Shown piece after piece: positions 6,981-14,018 of a DNA stretch of 46,307 nucleotides (within the stretch, counting starts at the first letter, position 1; every line of letters starts with the position of its first letter). Position numbers and translations under genes: made by a program. The DNA is from an uncultured Eubacteriales bacterium (GTDB taxonomy: Bacteria > Bacillota > Clostridia > Oscillospirales > Oscillospiraceae): positions 1 to 46,307 of the forward strand of contig URAM01000014.1 of NCBI GenBank assembly GCA_900545815.1, given 5' to 3'. The notes below the pieces were generated by a model. That model was not told where the DNA came from. It ran no database searches and saw only the letters and a program-made list of their open reading frames with translations.

Positions 6981-7832
6981 TTACGAAAGCTCCAGCTCCT
7001 TCTTCGCATCTGCCTCGATGGCACGATGTCGTTCTTCGATATAGGGGATGGTCTGGGTATGGGTGACAATGTACATCTGGTTGTCTTCGATGGCCTGGAA
7101 CAGACGCTTGCCGATGTTGTCCAGCGGCATACCGCCGGTCACGTTGTCCCGGAACGCTTCCCGTGCTTTAATATATTCTTCGCTGCGGTAGAAGGGGTCG
7201 GACGCATCCCAGAAACGGGCGGGACGATGCTTCTCGCAGTTGTGAATATCCGTTGCAACATACATGGGGCAGAACACGGAAACACCGATGTCACAGCCGG
7301 TGCTTTCCACTTCAGCCTTGACAGACTCTGCCACGCTGACGGCGGCGTGCTTGCTGGCGAAGTAGGGCGGGTTGACGGCCATGCCAGCCCGCAGACCGGC
7401 GATAGAGGCAGTGCACATCAAGTGAGCGGGGGTCTTCTGTGCTTCCATGATGGGCAGCACTTCGTGGACATAGTGCACGATGCCCATGGTGTTCACGGCC
7501 ATGGCCCACTCCCAGTCACGGATGGGGATGGTCAGGATGCTGCCGGCGGTGGCGATGCCTGCGTTGGCAAAGAGAACGTCGATCTGGCCAAACTGCTCCA
7601 TGGTGGCCTGGACGGATGCCTTGGCTTCTTCATAGACGGAGACGTCGGTCACGCAGACCAATACTTCTGCGTTCCGGCTCCGCAGTTCTTCGGCGACCTG
7701 ATTCAGAGCAGGCTCGTCGATGTCAACCAGCGCCAGCTTCATCCCACGTTCTGCCGCTTCTTTAGAAAAAGCGTAGCCAATGCCGTGAGCCGCACCGGTG
7801 ACCAGTGCTACTTTTCCGTTAAATTCTTTCAT
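6981..7832 (-). CDS. SDR-family oxidoreductase, NAD-type
   Basis: A 283-residue classical short-chain dehydrogenase/reductase. It has the glycine motif TGAAHGIG (12-19), acidic D37 after beta-2 (LVDID), which favours NAD(H), NAG (90-92), the catalytic serine in TASIAG (S143), and Y157-F-A-S-K161. The C terminus is about 30 residues longer than a 250-residue SDR, ending in a charged helix. It is the last gene of the minus-strand operon, 26 bases after the preceding SDR. By family it interconverts a secondary alcohol and a ketone; the substrate is unknown. Confidence 0.9.
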   Translation of the reverse strand: MKEFNGKVALVTGAAHGIGYAFSKEAAERGMKLALVDIDEPALNQVAEELRSRNAEVLVCVTDVSVYEEAKASVQATMEQFGQIDVLFANAGIATAGSILTIPIRDWEWAMAVNTMGIVHYVHEVLPIMEAQKTPAHLMCTASIAGLRAGMAVNPPYFASKHAAVSVAESVKAEVESTGCDIGVSVFCPMYVATDIHNCEKHRPARFWDASDPFYRSEEYIKAREAFRDNVTGGMPLDNIGKRLFQAIEDNQMYIVTHTQTIPYIEERHRAIEADAKKELELS

Positions 7833-7858
7833 TTGTCATTCCTGCCTCTCAAAAAGAA

Positions 7859-8638
7859 TCAAATGGTCAGCCAGCCGCCGTCCACTGCGATCATCTGGCC
7901 GGTGGTGAAGCTGGATGCGTCAGATGCCAGATAGATGCACAGACCGTCCATTTCGCCGGTGATGCCGGGACGACCCATGGGGCTGTAGTCCTCGCAGACC
8001 TTCTTGAATTCGGGGGTGTGGATGTATGCACCGGTCAGTTCGCTGGGGAAGTAGCCGGGAGCGATGCCGTTGACGGTGATGTTGTACTTGGCCCATTCCT
8101 GTGCCAGGGACTTGGTCAGCATCAGCAGGCCGCCCTTTGCGGCGCAGTAAGCGTTGGTGTTGTAGCCCAGGCGGCTGACAAAAGCGTGAATGGAGGAAAC
8201 GTTGATGATCTTGCCATAGTTGCGTTCCTTCATGGACAGACGCACGCACTCATGCATCAGCCAGAAGGGGCCGTTCAGGTCGCTGTCCATGACCAGCATC
8301 CAATCTTCATAGCTCTGGGTTTCTGCTACATTGCGGCAGGGAATGCCGGCGGAGTTGACGAGGATGTCGATCTTGCCGTAGTGGGCGACGATGTCTTCCA
8401 CGCAGCTGGTGATGGTCTCCGGCTTGGTCAGATCCAGATAGTGAGGATAGCAGCGGACGCCATATTCCTTTTCGATTTCGGCTGCGTTTTCTTCCAGACG
8501 ATACACACGGCGAGCCACAAGTGCCACGTCTGCACCGGCGGAAGCCATGGCCTTTGCAAATTGCAGGCCCAGGCCGGAAGAACCGCCGGCACAAACAGCA
8601 ACTTTGCCAGTCAGATCAAACTTGTCGTACTTCATCAT
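7859..8638 (-). CDS. SDR-family oxidoreductase, NADP-type
   Basis: The 259-residue protein resembles FabG/gluconate-5-dehydrogenase-type SDRs. It carries GGSSGLG (18-24), the pair R43-R44 after beta-2 (LVARR), which favours NADP(H), NSAG, S149 in NVSS, Y164-x3-K168, and the C-terminal GGWL typical of tetrameric SDRs. AGGAGGC precedes a double ATG; either Met could be first. It lies 44 bases after the OYE gene. Together with the downstream NAD-type SDR it could oxidise and reduce the same hydroxyl with different cofactors, as in two-enzyme epimerisation; this is inference. Confidence 0.9.
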   Translation of the reverse strand: MMKYDKFDLTGKVAVCAGGSSGLGLQFAKAMASAGADVALVARRVYRLEENAAEIEKEYGVRCYPHYLDLTKPETITSCVEDIVAHYGKIDILVNSAGIPCRNVAETQSYEDWMLVMDSDLNGPFWLMHECVRLSMKERNYGKIINVSSIHAFVSRLGYNTNAYCAAKGGLLMLTKSLAQEWAKYNITVNGIAPGYFPSELTGAYIHTPEFKKVCEDYSPMGRPGITGEMDGLCIYLASDASSFTTGQMIAVDGGWLTI

Positions 8639-8682
8639 AATAGTGTGCCTCCTAATAGAATGATCAATCGTTCGATCCGGAT

Positions 8683-10626
8683 TTACAGGAACCAGACATT
8701 GTCCAAACCGGTACGGGTTGCTTCCAGGATACTGCCGCCGGCAATGCAGTCGCCAGCCATCACAACCTTGTCAAAAGCGGCTTCCATCTCGTGGAACAGA
8801 TCCAGGTTGGGCTTACGGCCGACGGCGATGACCACTTCATCGACGTCCATCGTCTCCTGGGTGGGTTCTGCCACATCAGTGCAGTCCATCACAATTGTGT
8901 CCTCCTTGACAGCGGACAGGGCACGGTTCAGCCGTACTTCCACACCGTCTTCGTCCAGGATGGACATCAGCTTATTGCGGACGGTGGGATACATGGTTGC
9001 GCCGGGGGTGTTGGTCATTTCCACGATGGTGACCTTGTTCTCCTGACAGAGGTAGTGTGCTGTTTCCAGACCCACCATGCCGCCGCCAATGACGGCAACG
9101 TGCTTGCCGCTGAAGGTGACCTTCTTCAGCAGGGTGTCCTCCATCGTATGGACGTGGCTGGAGTCCAGGCTGTCCACCTTGGGCACGATCTCTGTGCCGC
9201 CGTTGGCTACGACCACTGCGTAGGGATTCAGTGCCTTGACGGTGTCCAAATCGGCCTTGGTGTTGAGCTGAACGTTGACCTTGTATTCCTTCATTTCTGC
9301 GGTCAGGGTCTTGATGAACTCTGCCACCATTGTCTTATGAGGGGGAACGGTAGCCAGATAGGCCATGCCGCCCAGGTAATCCTTTTCTTCCAGCAGGTCT
9401 ACCGAGAAACCACGCTTTGCCAGGGTGATGGCTGCCTGCATACCGGCAGGGCCGCCGCCGATGACCACGACGTTTTTGCCTTCTCCGCTGCGGATCAGGT
9501 ATTCATCGTTGTACATGGTGCCCCGGCCGGTGACAGGGTTGGCTGCGCAGGAGAGATAGCCGTCGATGACCACGGACTTGTTGCACTGCATACAGCCCAT
9601 GCACTTGCGGATGAGGTCTTCACGGCCAGCCTTGGTCTTGTTGACCCATTCCGGATCGGCCATCTGACCACGGGAGACGCCGACAAAGTCGCTGACCCCT
9701 TCTTCCAGCAGCTTTTCAGCCGTAGCGGGGAACTTGATGGTGTTGACGGCGATGACGGGGACATGAACGTGTGCCTTCACCGTCTTTGCCAGGTTCTTTC
9801 TCCAGCCTTCCTCGTAATAGTTGGGCTCGATCATGTTGGGGACGGTTTCATAGACAGCGCAGCTGACGTTGATGGCGTCTGCGCCGGCAGCTTCCAGAAC
9901 CTGCGCCACCTGAACGGCGTAATCCAGGGTGATGCCGCCTTCCACGAAGTCATCCCCGTTGATGCGGACGCAGATGGGATAGTTGCCGCAGGTCTGACGG
10001 ATGCCGTGGATGATGTCGGTCACGATGCGGCAGCAATTCTCAACGGAGCCGCCGTAGTCGTCCGTTCTCTTATTGGTGTAGGGGCTGATAAAGGAGCCGA
10101 GGAGATAGCCGTGGGCGCCATGAAGTTCCACACCGTCGATGCCGGCCTTTTTGCAGTTGGCGGCAGCGGCAACGAACTTGCCGACGATATCATCAATATC
10201 CTCTTTTGTCATCTCAGTGGAGACCAGGCCGTTGACCTTGTTGAGGATGGCGCTGGGCCCCATGGGCTGCTTGCCGTCATTGAGGGCGGGAGGTGCTTCC
10301 CGGCCGCCGTGGTGCAGCTGGACAAAAATCTTGCCGCCATGGCGATGGACACATTCTGCCATGCGCTGAACGCTGCGCACGTGCTTCCGGGTGGCAATGC
10401 AAAGCTGGTTGGGATTGCAGGCGCCGCTGTTTTCATCGACTCTGGTGAACTCGGTGAAAATCAGGCCGCAGCCGCCCTTGGCACGATCCTCATAGAAGCG
10501 GATCAGCTCAGGGGAGGCTTCGCCGTCCCAGGTGGCAAGTCCGTTACCCATAGCGGTCATTGCAACACGGTTGCGGATCTCTACGCCGCCAATGCAGCCC
10601 TTTTCAAATAATTTCTGGTAACTCAT
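8683..10626 (-). CDS. Old-yellow-enzyme/2,4-dienoyl-CoA-reductase-type flavin oxidoreductase with 4Fe-4S cluster
   Basis: The 647-residue protein has the FadH/BaiCD/enoate-reductase layout. Residues 1-335 form an FMN-binding TIM barrel (VELHGAHGYL at 166-175, SPYTNKRTDDYGG). Next comes a cluster motif with C342, C345, C348 and C360, then an FAD/NAD(P) domain with VVVIGGGPAG (386-395) and a second dinucleotide motif VAVIGGGMVG. Family members reduce C=C bonds conjugated to a carbonyl. The first three cysteines are spaced CxxCxxC, where E. coli FadH has CxxCxxxC. The SD is AAGGAGA. The substrate is unknown; the neighbours include a tautomerase and two SDRs. Confidence 0.92.
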   Translation of the reverse strand: MSYQKLFEKGCIGGVEIRNRVAMTAMGNGLATWDGEASPELIRFYEDRAKGGCGLIFTEFTRVDENSGACNPNQLCIATRKHVRSVQRMAECVHRHGGKIFVQLHHGGREAPPALNDGKQPMGPSAILNKVNGLVSTEMTKEDIDDIVGKFVAAAANCKKAGIDGVELHGAHGYLLGSFISPYTNKRTDDYGGSVENCCRIVTDIIHGIRQTCGNYPICVRINGDDFVEGGITLDYAVQVAQVLEAAGADAINVSCAVYETVPNMIEPNYYEEGWRKNLAKTVKAHVHVPVIAVNTIKFPATAEKLLEEGVSDFVGVSRGQMADPEWVNKTKAGREDLIRKCMGCMQCNKSVVIDGYLSCAANPVTGRGTMYNDEYLIRSGEGKNVVVIGGGPAGMQAAITLAKRGFSVDLLEEKDYLGGMAYLATVPPHKTMVAEFIKTLTAEMKEYKVNVQLNTKADLDTVKALNPYAVVVANGGTEIVPKVDSLDSSHVHTMEDTLLKKVTFSGKHVAVIGGGMVGLETAHYLCQENKVTIVEMTNTPGATMYPTVRNKLMSILDEDGVEVRLNRALSAVKEDTIVMDCTDVAEPTQETMDVDEVVIAVGRKPNLDLFHEMEAAFDKVVMAGDCIAGGSILEATRTGLDNVWFL

Positions 10627-10650
10627 CTGTTGTCTCCTTCACGTTTCCAC

Positions 10651-11067
10651 TTACGCTTCTGCTGCTTGCGGAGGATCGTTGCCCTCCTCGTCTTCGTCCT
10701 CCATCTCGGCGAGAATATCTGTGACGAAATACTCGCCGCCGGAGGTCAGGACGATGTCCTCGGAGTCGCAGTGAATGCACGCCGCTCGGTTGATGTCCAT
10801 GTCCAGCCATTCCCGGGGCGTCATCTCGTAATCTGCGCCGCAGGCATTGCAGTGGTATCCAATGGGTCGGACCGTCAGCACCAACTCCGCACCCTCGGCA
10901 CAAGTGCCGCGGGTGAAGATGTTGAAGTAGCGCTGCATGAAGTCTTTGTCAAACATCCGAAGCTGGCCGCAAGTGATATCAATTTCTAAAATTTTGCGCA
11001 CGTGGTTTTCACGGCCCCATTTCACGACGGTGCCAGCCAGGTTGCCAATTACATTCATCTCGTGCAT
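10651..11067 (-). CDS. hypA: HypA-type nickel metallochaperone
   Basis: The 138-residue protein starts MHEM, with the nickel ligand H2 directly after Met as in HypA/HybF. It carries the structural zinc site C73-x2-C76 and C97-x2-C100. The domain order matches HypA, which delivers nickel with HypB to [NiFe] hydrogenase or, in some bacteria, urease. The last 20 residues form an acidic tail (EMEDEDEEGNDPPQ) beyond the usual end. The gene starts 4 bases after the ferredoxin-like gene's stop. No hydrogenase, urease or other hyp gene (C, D, E, F) is in the window, so the client enzyme is unknown. Confidence 0.88.
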   Translation of the reverse strand: MHEMNVIGNLAGTVVKWGRENHVRKILEIDITCGQLRMFDKDFMQRYFNIFTRGTCAEGAELVLTVRPIGYHCNACGADYEMTPREWLDMDINRAACIHCDSEDIVLTSGGEYFVTDILAEMEDEDEEGNDPPQAAEA

Positions 11068-11071
11068 GAGA

Positions 11072-12034
11072 TCATCCCTTTAACTGAAGCTGTTCTGCAG
11101 TTTCGATAACAGCCTTTGCGTAATCTTCGTTCTGGAACCCCAGGTCGCCGCACTGCCCGTCGTAACGGCCGAACAGATCGTTGATGAGCGCTTCCAGATT
11201 CGGGGTTTCAATGGTGATTGCCTGACGGGGACAGAGCTGCTGACAGCGGCCGCAATACAGGCAGGCGTTGGGGTTATAAGTAACCTTACCATTCTGAATG
11301 CTCAGAGCTTTTGCAGGACACTGACGCACGCACATCCCGCACTCTTCTTCCATACAAGCGGAGTGATCCAGCTTCAGCTGGATGCCGTTTGCCGGGTTGA
11401 ACTGCCATTCCTTCTGGACAGGATGCAGGTACTGATAACCACGTCTGGGAATGCAGCAGCAGGGGCAGCAGAGACAGACGGTGAACATGGGCTCACCGGA
11501 CCAGATGCCCCACACTTCGTTGTCCACGTCCATTCTGCCGACGAAGGGCAGCAGACCCAGGTCGATGGCGTGCTTTACATGTGCGATGGCCTCTTCCTTG
11601 GAGACGTGTCTTGCAACGCTGTCCGGTTCTTCAATGGTGGGGCCGCCAATGTGGACGCAGCCAATGCCCTTGTCGTAGCTCTGACAGTCGAACGTGGTAC
11701 GGCAGGTGCAGCGGCGGTTGATGATGCGGTGAGAGGAGCGGTTGATGACTGCGGCGATCACGGCCAGAGGCAGCGGGAAGGTCTTGCCGCCATCAATGTG
11801 GATGACGGGGGGCAGGGGTGCGATGTCGCAGTAGAACATATCATGGGGCTCGGTATCGATTTCCTTGGTGCCTTCATGAGCGGGACCATACGCTTCCCGC
11901 AGGCCAGGGATCCGCTTCGCCCAAAATGCGTCGCCGTCTTCCGGCTTGGTGCCAAACCATGCGTCTTTATCTTCCTGAGAACGGGTCACACTGGTGGGAT
12001 TGGGGTTTTCGTAAAAATGAAATCTCTTTGCCAT
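11072..12034 (-). CDS. Cys-rich ferredoxin-like protein with two 4Fe-4S motifs
   Basis: The product has 320 residues. The C-terminal part has two classic 4Fe-4S motifs: C227-x4-C232-x2-C235-x3-C239-P and C258-x2-C261-x2-C264-x3-C268-P. The N-terminal and middle part has two further cysteine clusters, CTCRTTFDC with a later GCVHIG (C109, C111, C117, C126) and CLCCPCCC (C187, C189, C190, C192-C194). A comparable CxCR...CxCCxCCC pattern occurs in ferredoxin-like proteins of anaerobes, but the function is not established as far as I know. There is no signal peptide. The operon position suggests electron transfer to the OYE-type enzyme or a metal-handling role with HypA/HypB. Confidence 0.85.
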   Translation of the reverse strand: MAKRFHFYENPNPTSVTRSQEDKDAWFGTKPEDGDAFWAKRIPGLREAYGPAHEGTKEIDTEPHDMFYCDIAPLPPVIHIDGGKTFPLPLAVIAAVINRSSHRIINRRCTCRTTFDCQSYDKGIGCVHIGGPTIEEPDSVARHVSKEEAIAHVKHAIDLGLLPFVGRMDVDNEVWGIWSGEPMFTVCLCCPCCCIPRRGYQYLHPVQKEWQFNPANGIQLKLDHSACMEEECGMCVRQCPAKALSIQNGKVTYNPNACLYCGRCQQLCPRQAITIETPNLEALINDLFGRYDGQCGDLGFQNEDYAKAVIETAEQLQLKG

Positions 12035-12098
12035 ACGATACGCTCCTCCTTTTGCGTAATCATGAATGTATTTACCTCAATAACTCTTTCGGATGTTG

Positions 12099-12437
12099 TT
12101 AAAAATTATGCCCATGACATCCCCAGTAGGGGTGTTCGGTATACATAACGTATGTGCGGTCTTTGCTGATGCCCAGAACAGTCTCGACGATTTCGGACAG
12201 TTTTGCAGTCAACTGCTGGCTGGCGTCTGCGGGGATGGCTCCAAAACGGTCAACCTCGATAAAAGCGCAATCGTCGGTCCCGCCGAAATACAAATGGCAC
12301 TGGGGCTCCAAGCGGATCATCAAATACTCTGCCTTCATGCCGGGCAGCAGAGAGATGGAATCGCCGATCTGCTGAACCAGCTTGGCCTCCTGTTCTTCCG
12401 TGATCGGGCAAGTTGCATTGACCTGAATATGCGGCAT
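12099..12437 (-). CDS. MIF/tautomerase-superfamily protein
   Basis: The 112-residue protein begins MPHIQV, so P2 becomes the N-terminal catalytic proline of the tautomerase superfamily once Met is removed. The length, the segment LYFGGTDDCAFIEVDRFGAI, and the ending KLSEIVETVLGISKDRTYVMY with W and N near the C terminus match the macrophage-migration-inhibitory-factor/phenylpyruvate tautomerase branch. These proteins catalyse keto-enol or double-bond shifts. The SD is AAAGGAGG. It is the second gene of the operon, 16 bases after hypB and 64 before the ferredoxin-like gene. The physiological substrate is unknown. Confidence 0.85.
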   Translation of the reverse strand: MPHIQVNATCPITEEQEAKLVQQIGDSISLLPGMKAEYLMIRLEPQCHLYFGGTDDCAFIEVDRFGAIPADASQQLTAKLSEIVETVLGISKDRTYVMYTEHPYWGCHGHNF

Positions 12438-12453
12438 TGGGTTTCCTCCTTTC

Positions 12454-13122
12454 TTAACTGTTTTGGAATGCGTCTCTGGTCTCTTTCAGCCAAGAGATCC
12501 ATTCGTCCATGTTCTCGCCGGTCTTGGCGCAGACAGGAATGACCTTCATCTTGGGGTTGAGCTGGCGGACACGGGTCTTCAGCTTTTCCAAATCAAAATC
12601 GAATAGGGACTGTGCATCGGTCTTGGTGACCAGCAGCAGATCACAGACCGTAAACATCAACGGATATTTCAGTACCTTGTCATCCCCTTCCGGCACACTC
12701 AGCAGCATGATATTGCAGGAAGCGCCGGTGTCAAACTCTGCCGGGCAGACCAAGTTTCCTACATTCTCCAGGAACAGCAGATCCATTGCGTCCAGGTCGA
12801 TGGAGTCCAATGCAGGCTTCAGCATGGGGGCGTCAATGTGGCAATCGCCGCCCGTGCGAATCTGTACAGCGGTTGCGCCGCTGGCTTCAATTTTTTCAGA
12901 ATCTACCATAGATTCGATGTCAGCCTCAATGACACCGATCTTGAGTTCATCCTTCAAACGACGGATGGTATCCAACAGCAAAGTCGTCTTGCCAGCGCCG
13001 GGGGAGGCCATCACGTTGATCAAAAATGCCTTGTGTTCCTTCAGACGGGCACGCAGTTCATTGGCCAGATTGTCGTTTTCAGACAGAATCTCCTTCTTGA
13101 TGTCAATGTATTGAATCGCCAC
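12454..13122 (-). CDS. hypB: HypB-type nickel-insertion GTPase
   Basis: A 222-residue SIMIBI-class GTPase. It has Walker A ASPGAGKTT (39-47), VIEADIES, the metal-site pair C94-H95 in GGDCHIDA, C126 in ENVGNLVCPAEFD, and VTKTD as the guanine motif. C94, H95 and C126 correspond to the G-domain metal ligands of E. coli HypB. The N-terminal His-rich or CxxCGC extension is absent. Both TTG (13125) and GTG (13122) could start it; GTG is better spaced from GAGAGGTG. It is the first gene of the seven-gene operon, paired with hypA four genes on. Confidence 0.93.
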   Translation of the reverse strand: MAIQYIDIKKEILSENDNLANELRARLKEHKAFLINVMASPGAGKTTLLLDTIRRLKDELKIGVIEADIESMVDSEKIEASGATAVQIRTGGDCHIDAPMLKPALDSIDLDAMDLLFLENVGNLVCPAEFDTGASCNIMLLSVPEGDDKVLKYPLMFTVCDLLLVTKTDAQSLFDFDLEKLKTRVRQLNPKMKVIPVCAKTGENMDEWISWLKETRDAFQNS

Positions 13123-13195
13123 CAAAAATCACCTCTCCTTGTCTTTTTGTATAATTTTGTGCTATTTTCAGTGCTTTGGTTGTTGAATTTAGTAT

Positions 13196-13224
13196 ATTGT
13201 AACATCCCCCCCGGGGGGGATAAA
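13196..13224 (-). promoter_or_regulatory. Promoter of the hypB operon with C7G7 palindromic operator
   Basis: On the minus strand a -10 box TACAAT (13201-13196) lies 17 bases from a weak -35 TTTATC (13224-13219). The spacer is filled by the perfect palindrome ATCCCCCCCGGGGGGGAT (13204-13221). A C/G-tract palindrome between A/T flanks recalls operators of the CsoR/RcnR/FrmR repressor family (the RcnR site has a G6 tract flanked by TACT and AGTA); RcnR responds to nickel and cobalt. No such regulator gene is in the window, so the link is inference. Confidence 0.5.
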
Positions 13225-13703
13225 TGTGTTTGCCGCACATTTTCAAGCACCCTTTTGTGCATCTATGCAAGGTCAATTCAAGGCTCGTTCGAGGTTGTTT
13301 CCATTTGAAATTTTGTGTGCTGCGTCCAGGAGTTGAATGGGGCAGATAGATACGATAGAGCGGACGGGGAGGAAAGGAGGGGATAGAACGTGTTTCAAGA
13401 AGATGGAAAATGCGTTCCAAGTTTAGAATGCATGAGAAAAGCCCTAGAACTTTTTGTCCTAGGGCTTTTGCTTAAAATTACTTTGATGGAGCTAAGCGGA
13501 GGAAACGGGGAGCGGCCCATACAAAGCGTTAAGAAATGATTAAAATGTGATTATAAAACAATTAAAAATTAAGCGGAGCGCCATAATTGTGCGATATTTT
13601 GAATTAAATTCCTTTATTATACTTTTTGGTGGAAATAGTGTTCGGTCAAATGACAAAAATGAATGCTTCCACATCGAAGAAGTTACTTAAAAAAGTCAGA
13701 AAA
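13222..13703. other. Gene-poor region upstream of hypB with one strong hairpin
   Basis: No long gene is seen. A hairpin, AAAAGCCCTAG (13437-13447) with CTAGGGCTTTT (13459-13469), could terminate in either direction. It lies inside a 49-codon frame (13390-13539) that starts at GTG behind an excellent Shine-Dalgarno AAGGAGGGG (13374-13382). The frame begins MFQEDGKCVPSLECMRKALE. It is unclear whether this is a real small gene or leader. Bases 13540-13700 are A/T-rich with nothing recognisable. Confidence 0.4.
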
Positions 13704-13735
13704 AAAGACCTGGAATTATGTAATTCCAGGTCTTT
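13699..13735 (-). terminator. Terminator of tRNA-Ala
   Basis: AAAGACCTGGAATTA (13704-13718) and TAATTCCAGGTCTTT (13721-13735) form a perfect 15-bp stem. On the minus strand it is followed by a T run. It lies 15 bases after the tRNA 3' end. Confidence 0.9.
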
Positions 13736-13749
13736 CATCATAGTTTTAT

Positions 13750-13825
<76 letters not shown>

Positions 13826-13852
13826 AGATGCGTTCCGTTGAGAACAAAGACT

Positions 13853-13881
13853 ATTATACTCATCCCACCCTGATCTGTCAA
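13853..13881 (-). promoter_or_regulatory. Perfect consensus promoter of tRNA-Ala
   Basis: On the minus strand the -35 is TTGACA (13881-13876), the spacer is 17 bases and the -10 is TATAAT (13858-13853). It lies 28 bases upstream of the tRNA. Confidence 0.93.
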
Positions 13882-13936
13882 CTGTTTTCTGCGTTTTTTT
13901 CGATCTTTTTTTCTGACGAGCATCCCAACAGCAAAT

Positions 13937-13967
13937 GCGCCCCGAAACGGGACAAGTTTCGGGGCGC
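13937..13967 (-). terminator. Hairpin after the lipoprotein gene
   Basis: GCGCCCCGAAAC (13937-13948) and GTTTCGGGGCGC (13956-13967) form a perfect 12-bp GC-rich stem with a 7-base loop. On the minus strand it follows the 14019 stop but has only ATTT after it, so it is a terminator with a weak T tract. Confidence 0.6.
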
Positions 13968-14018
13968 TGCGCAGAAGAAAAAGAGACGGCATCCGATCGC
14001 TGTCATCCGGCCAGAACG

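Noticed and set aside
10651..13122. A [NiFe] hydrogenase gene cluster
   Set aside because: Only hypA and hypB are present; no hydrogenase subunit and no hypC, D, E or F was found in the window.
13103..13420. Minus-strand frame of 105 codons overlapping the hypB start
   Set aside because: It runs through the hypB promoter and C7G7 palindrome, has no ribosome binding site and no recognisable protein features.
13487..13500. TGGAGCTAAGCGGA, similar to the 3' end of the tRNA-Ala gene (TGGAGATAAGCGGGA)
   Set aside because: Considered as an attachment site or tRNA remnant, but the match is about 13 bases, not exact, with no integrase or second boundary; probably chance.
13390..13539. AgrD-like autoinducing peptide precursor
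   Set aside because: The small frame has two cysteines, but there is no agrB, kinase or regulator beside it and no AgrD-like amphipathic leader.
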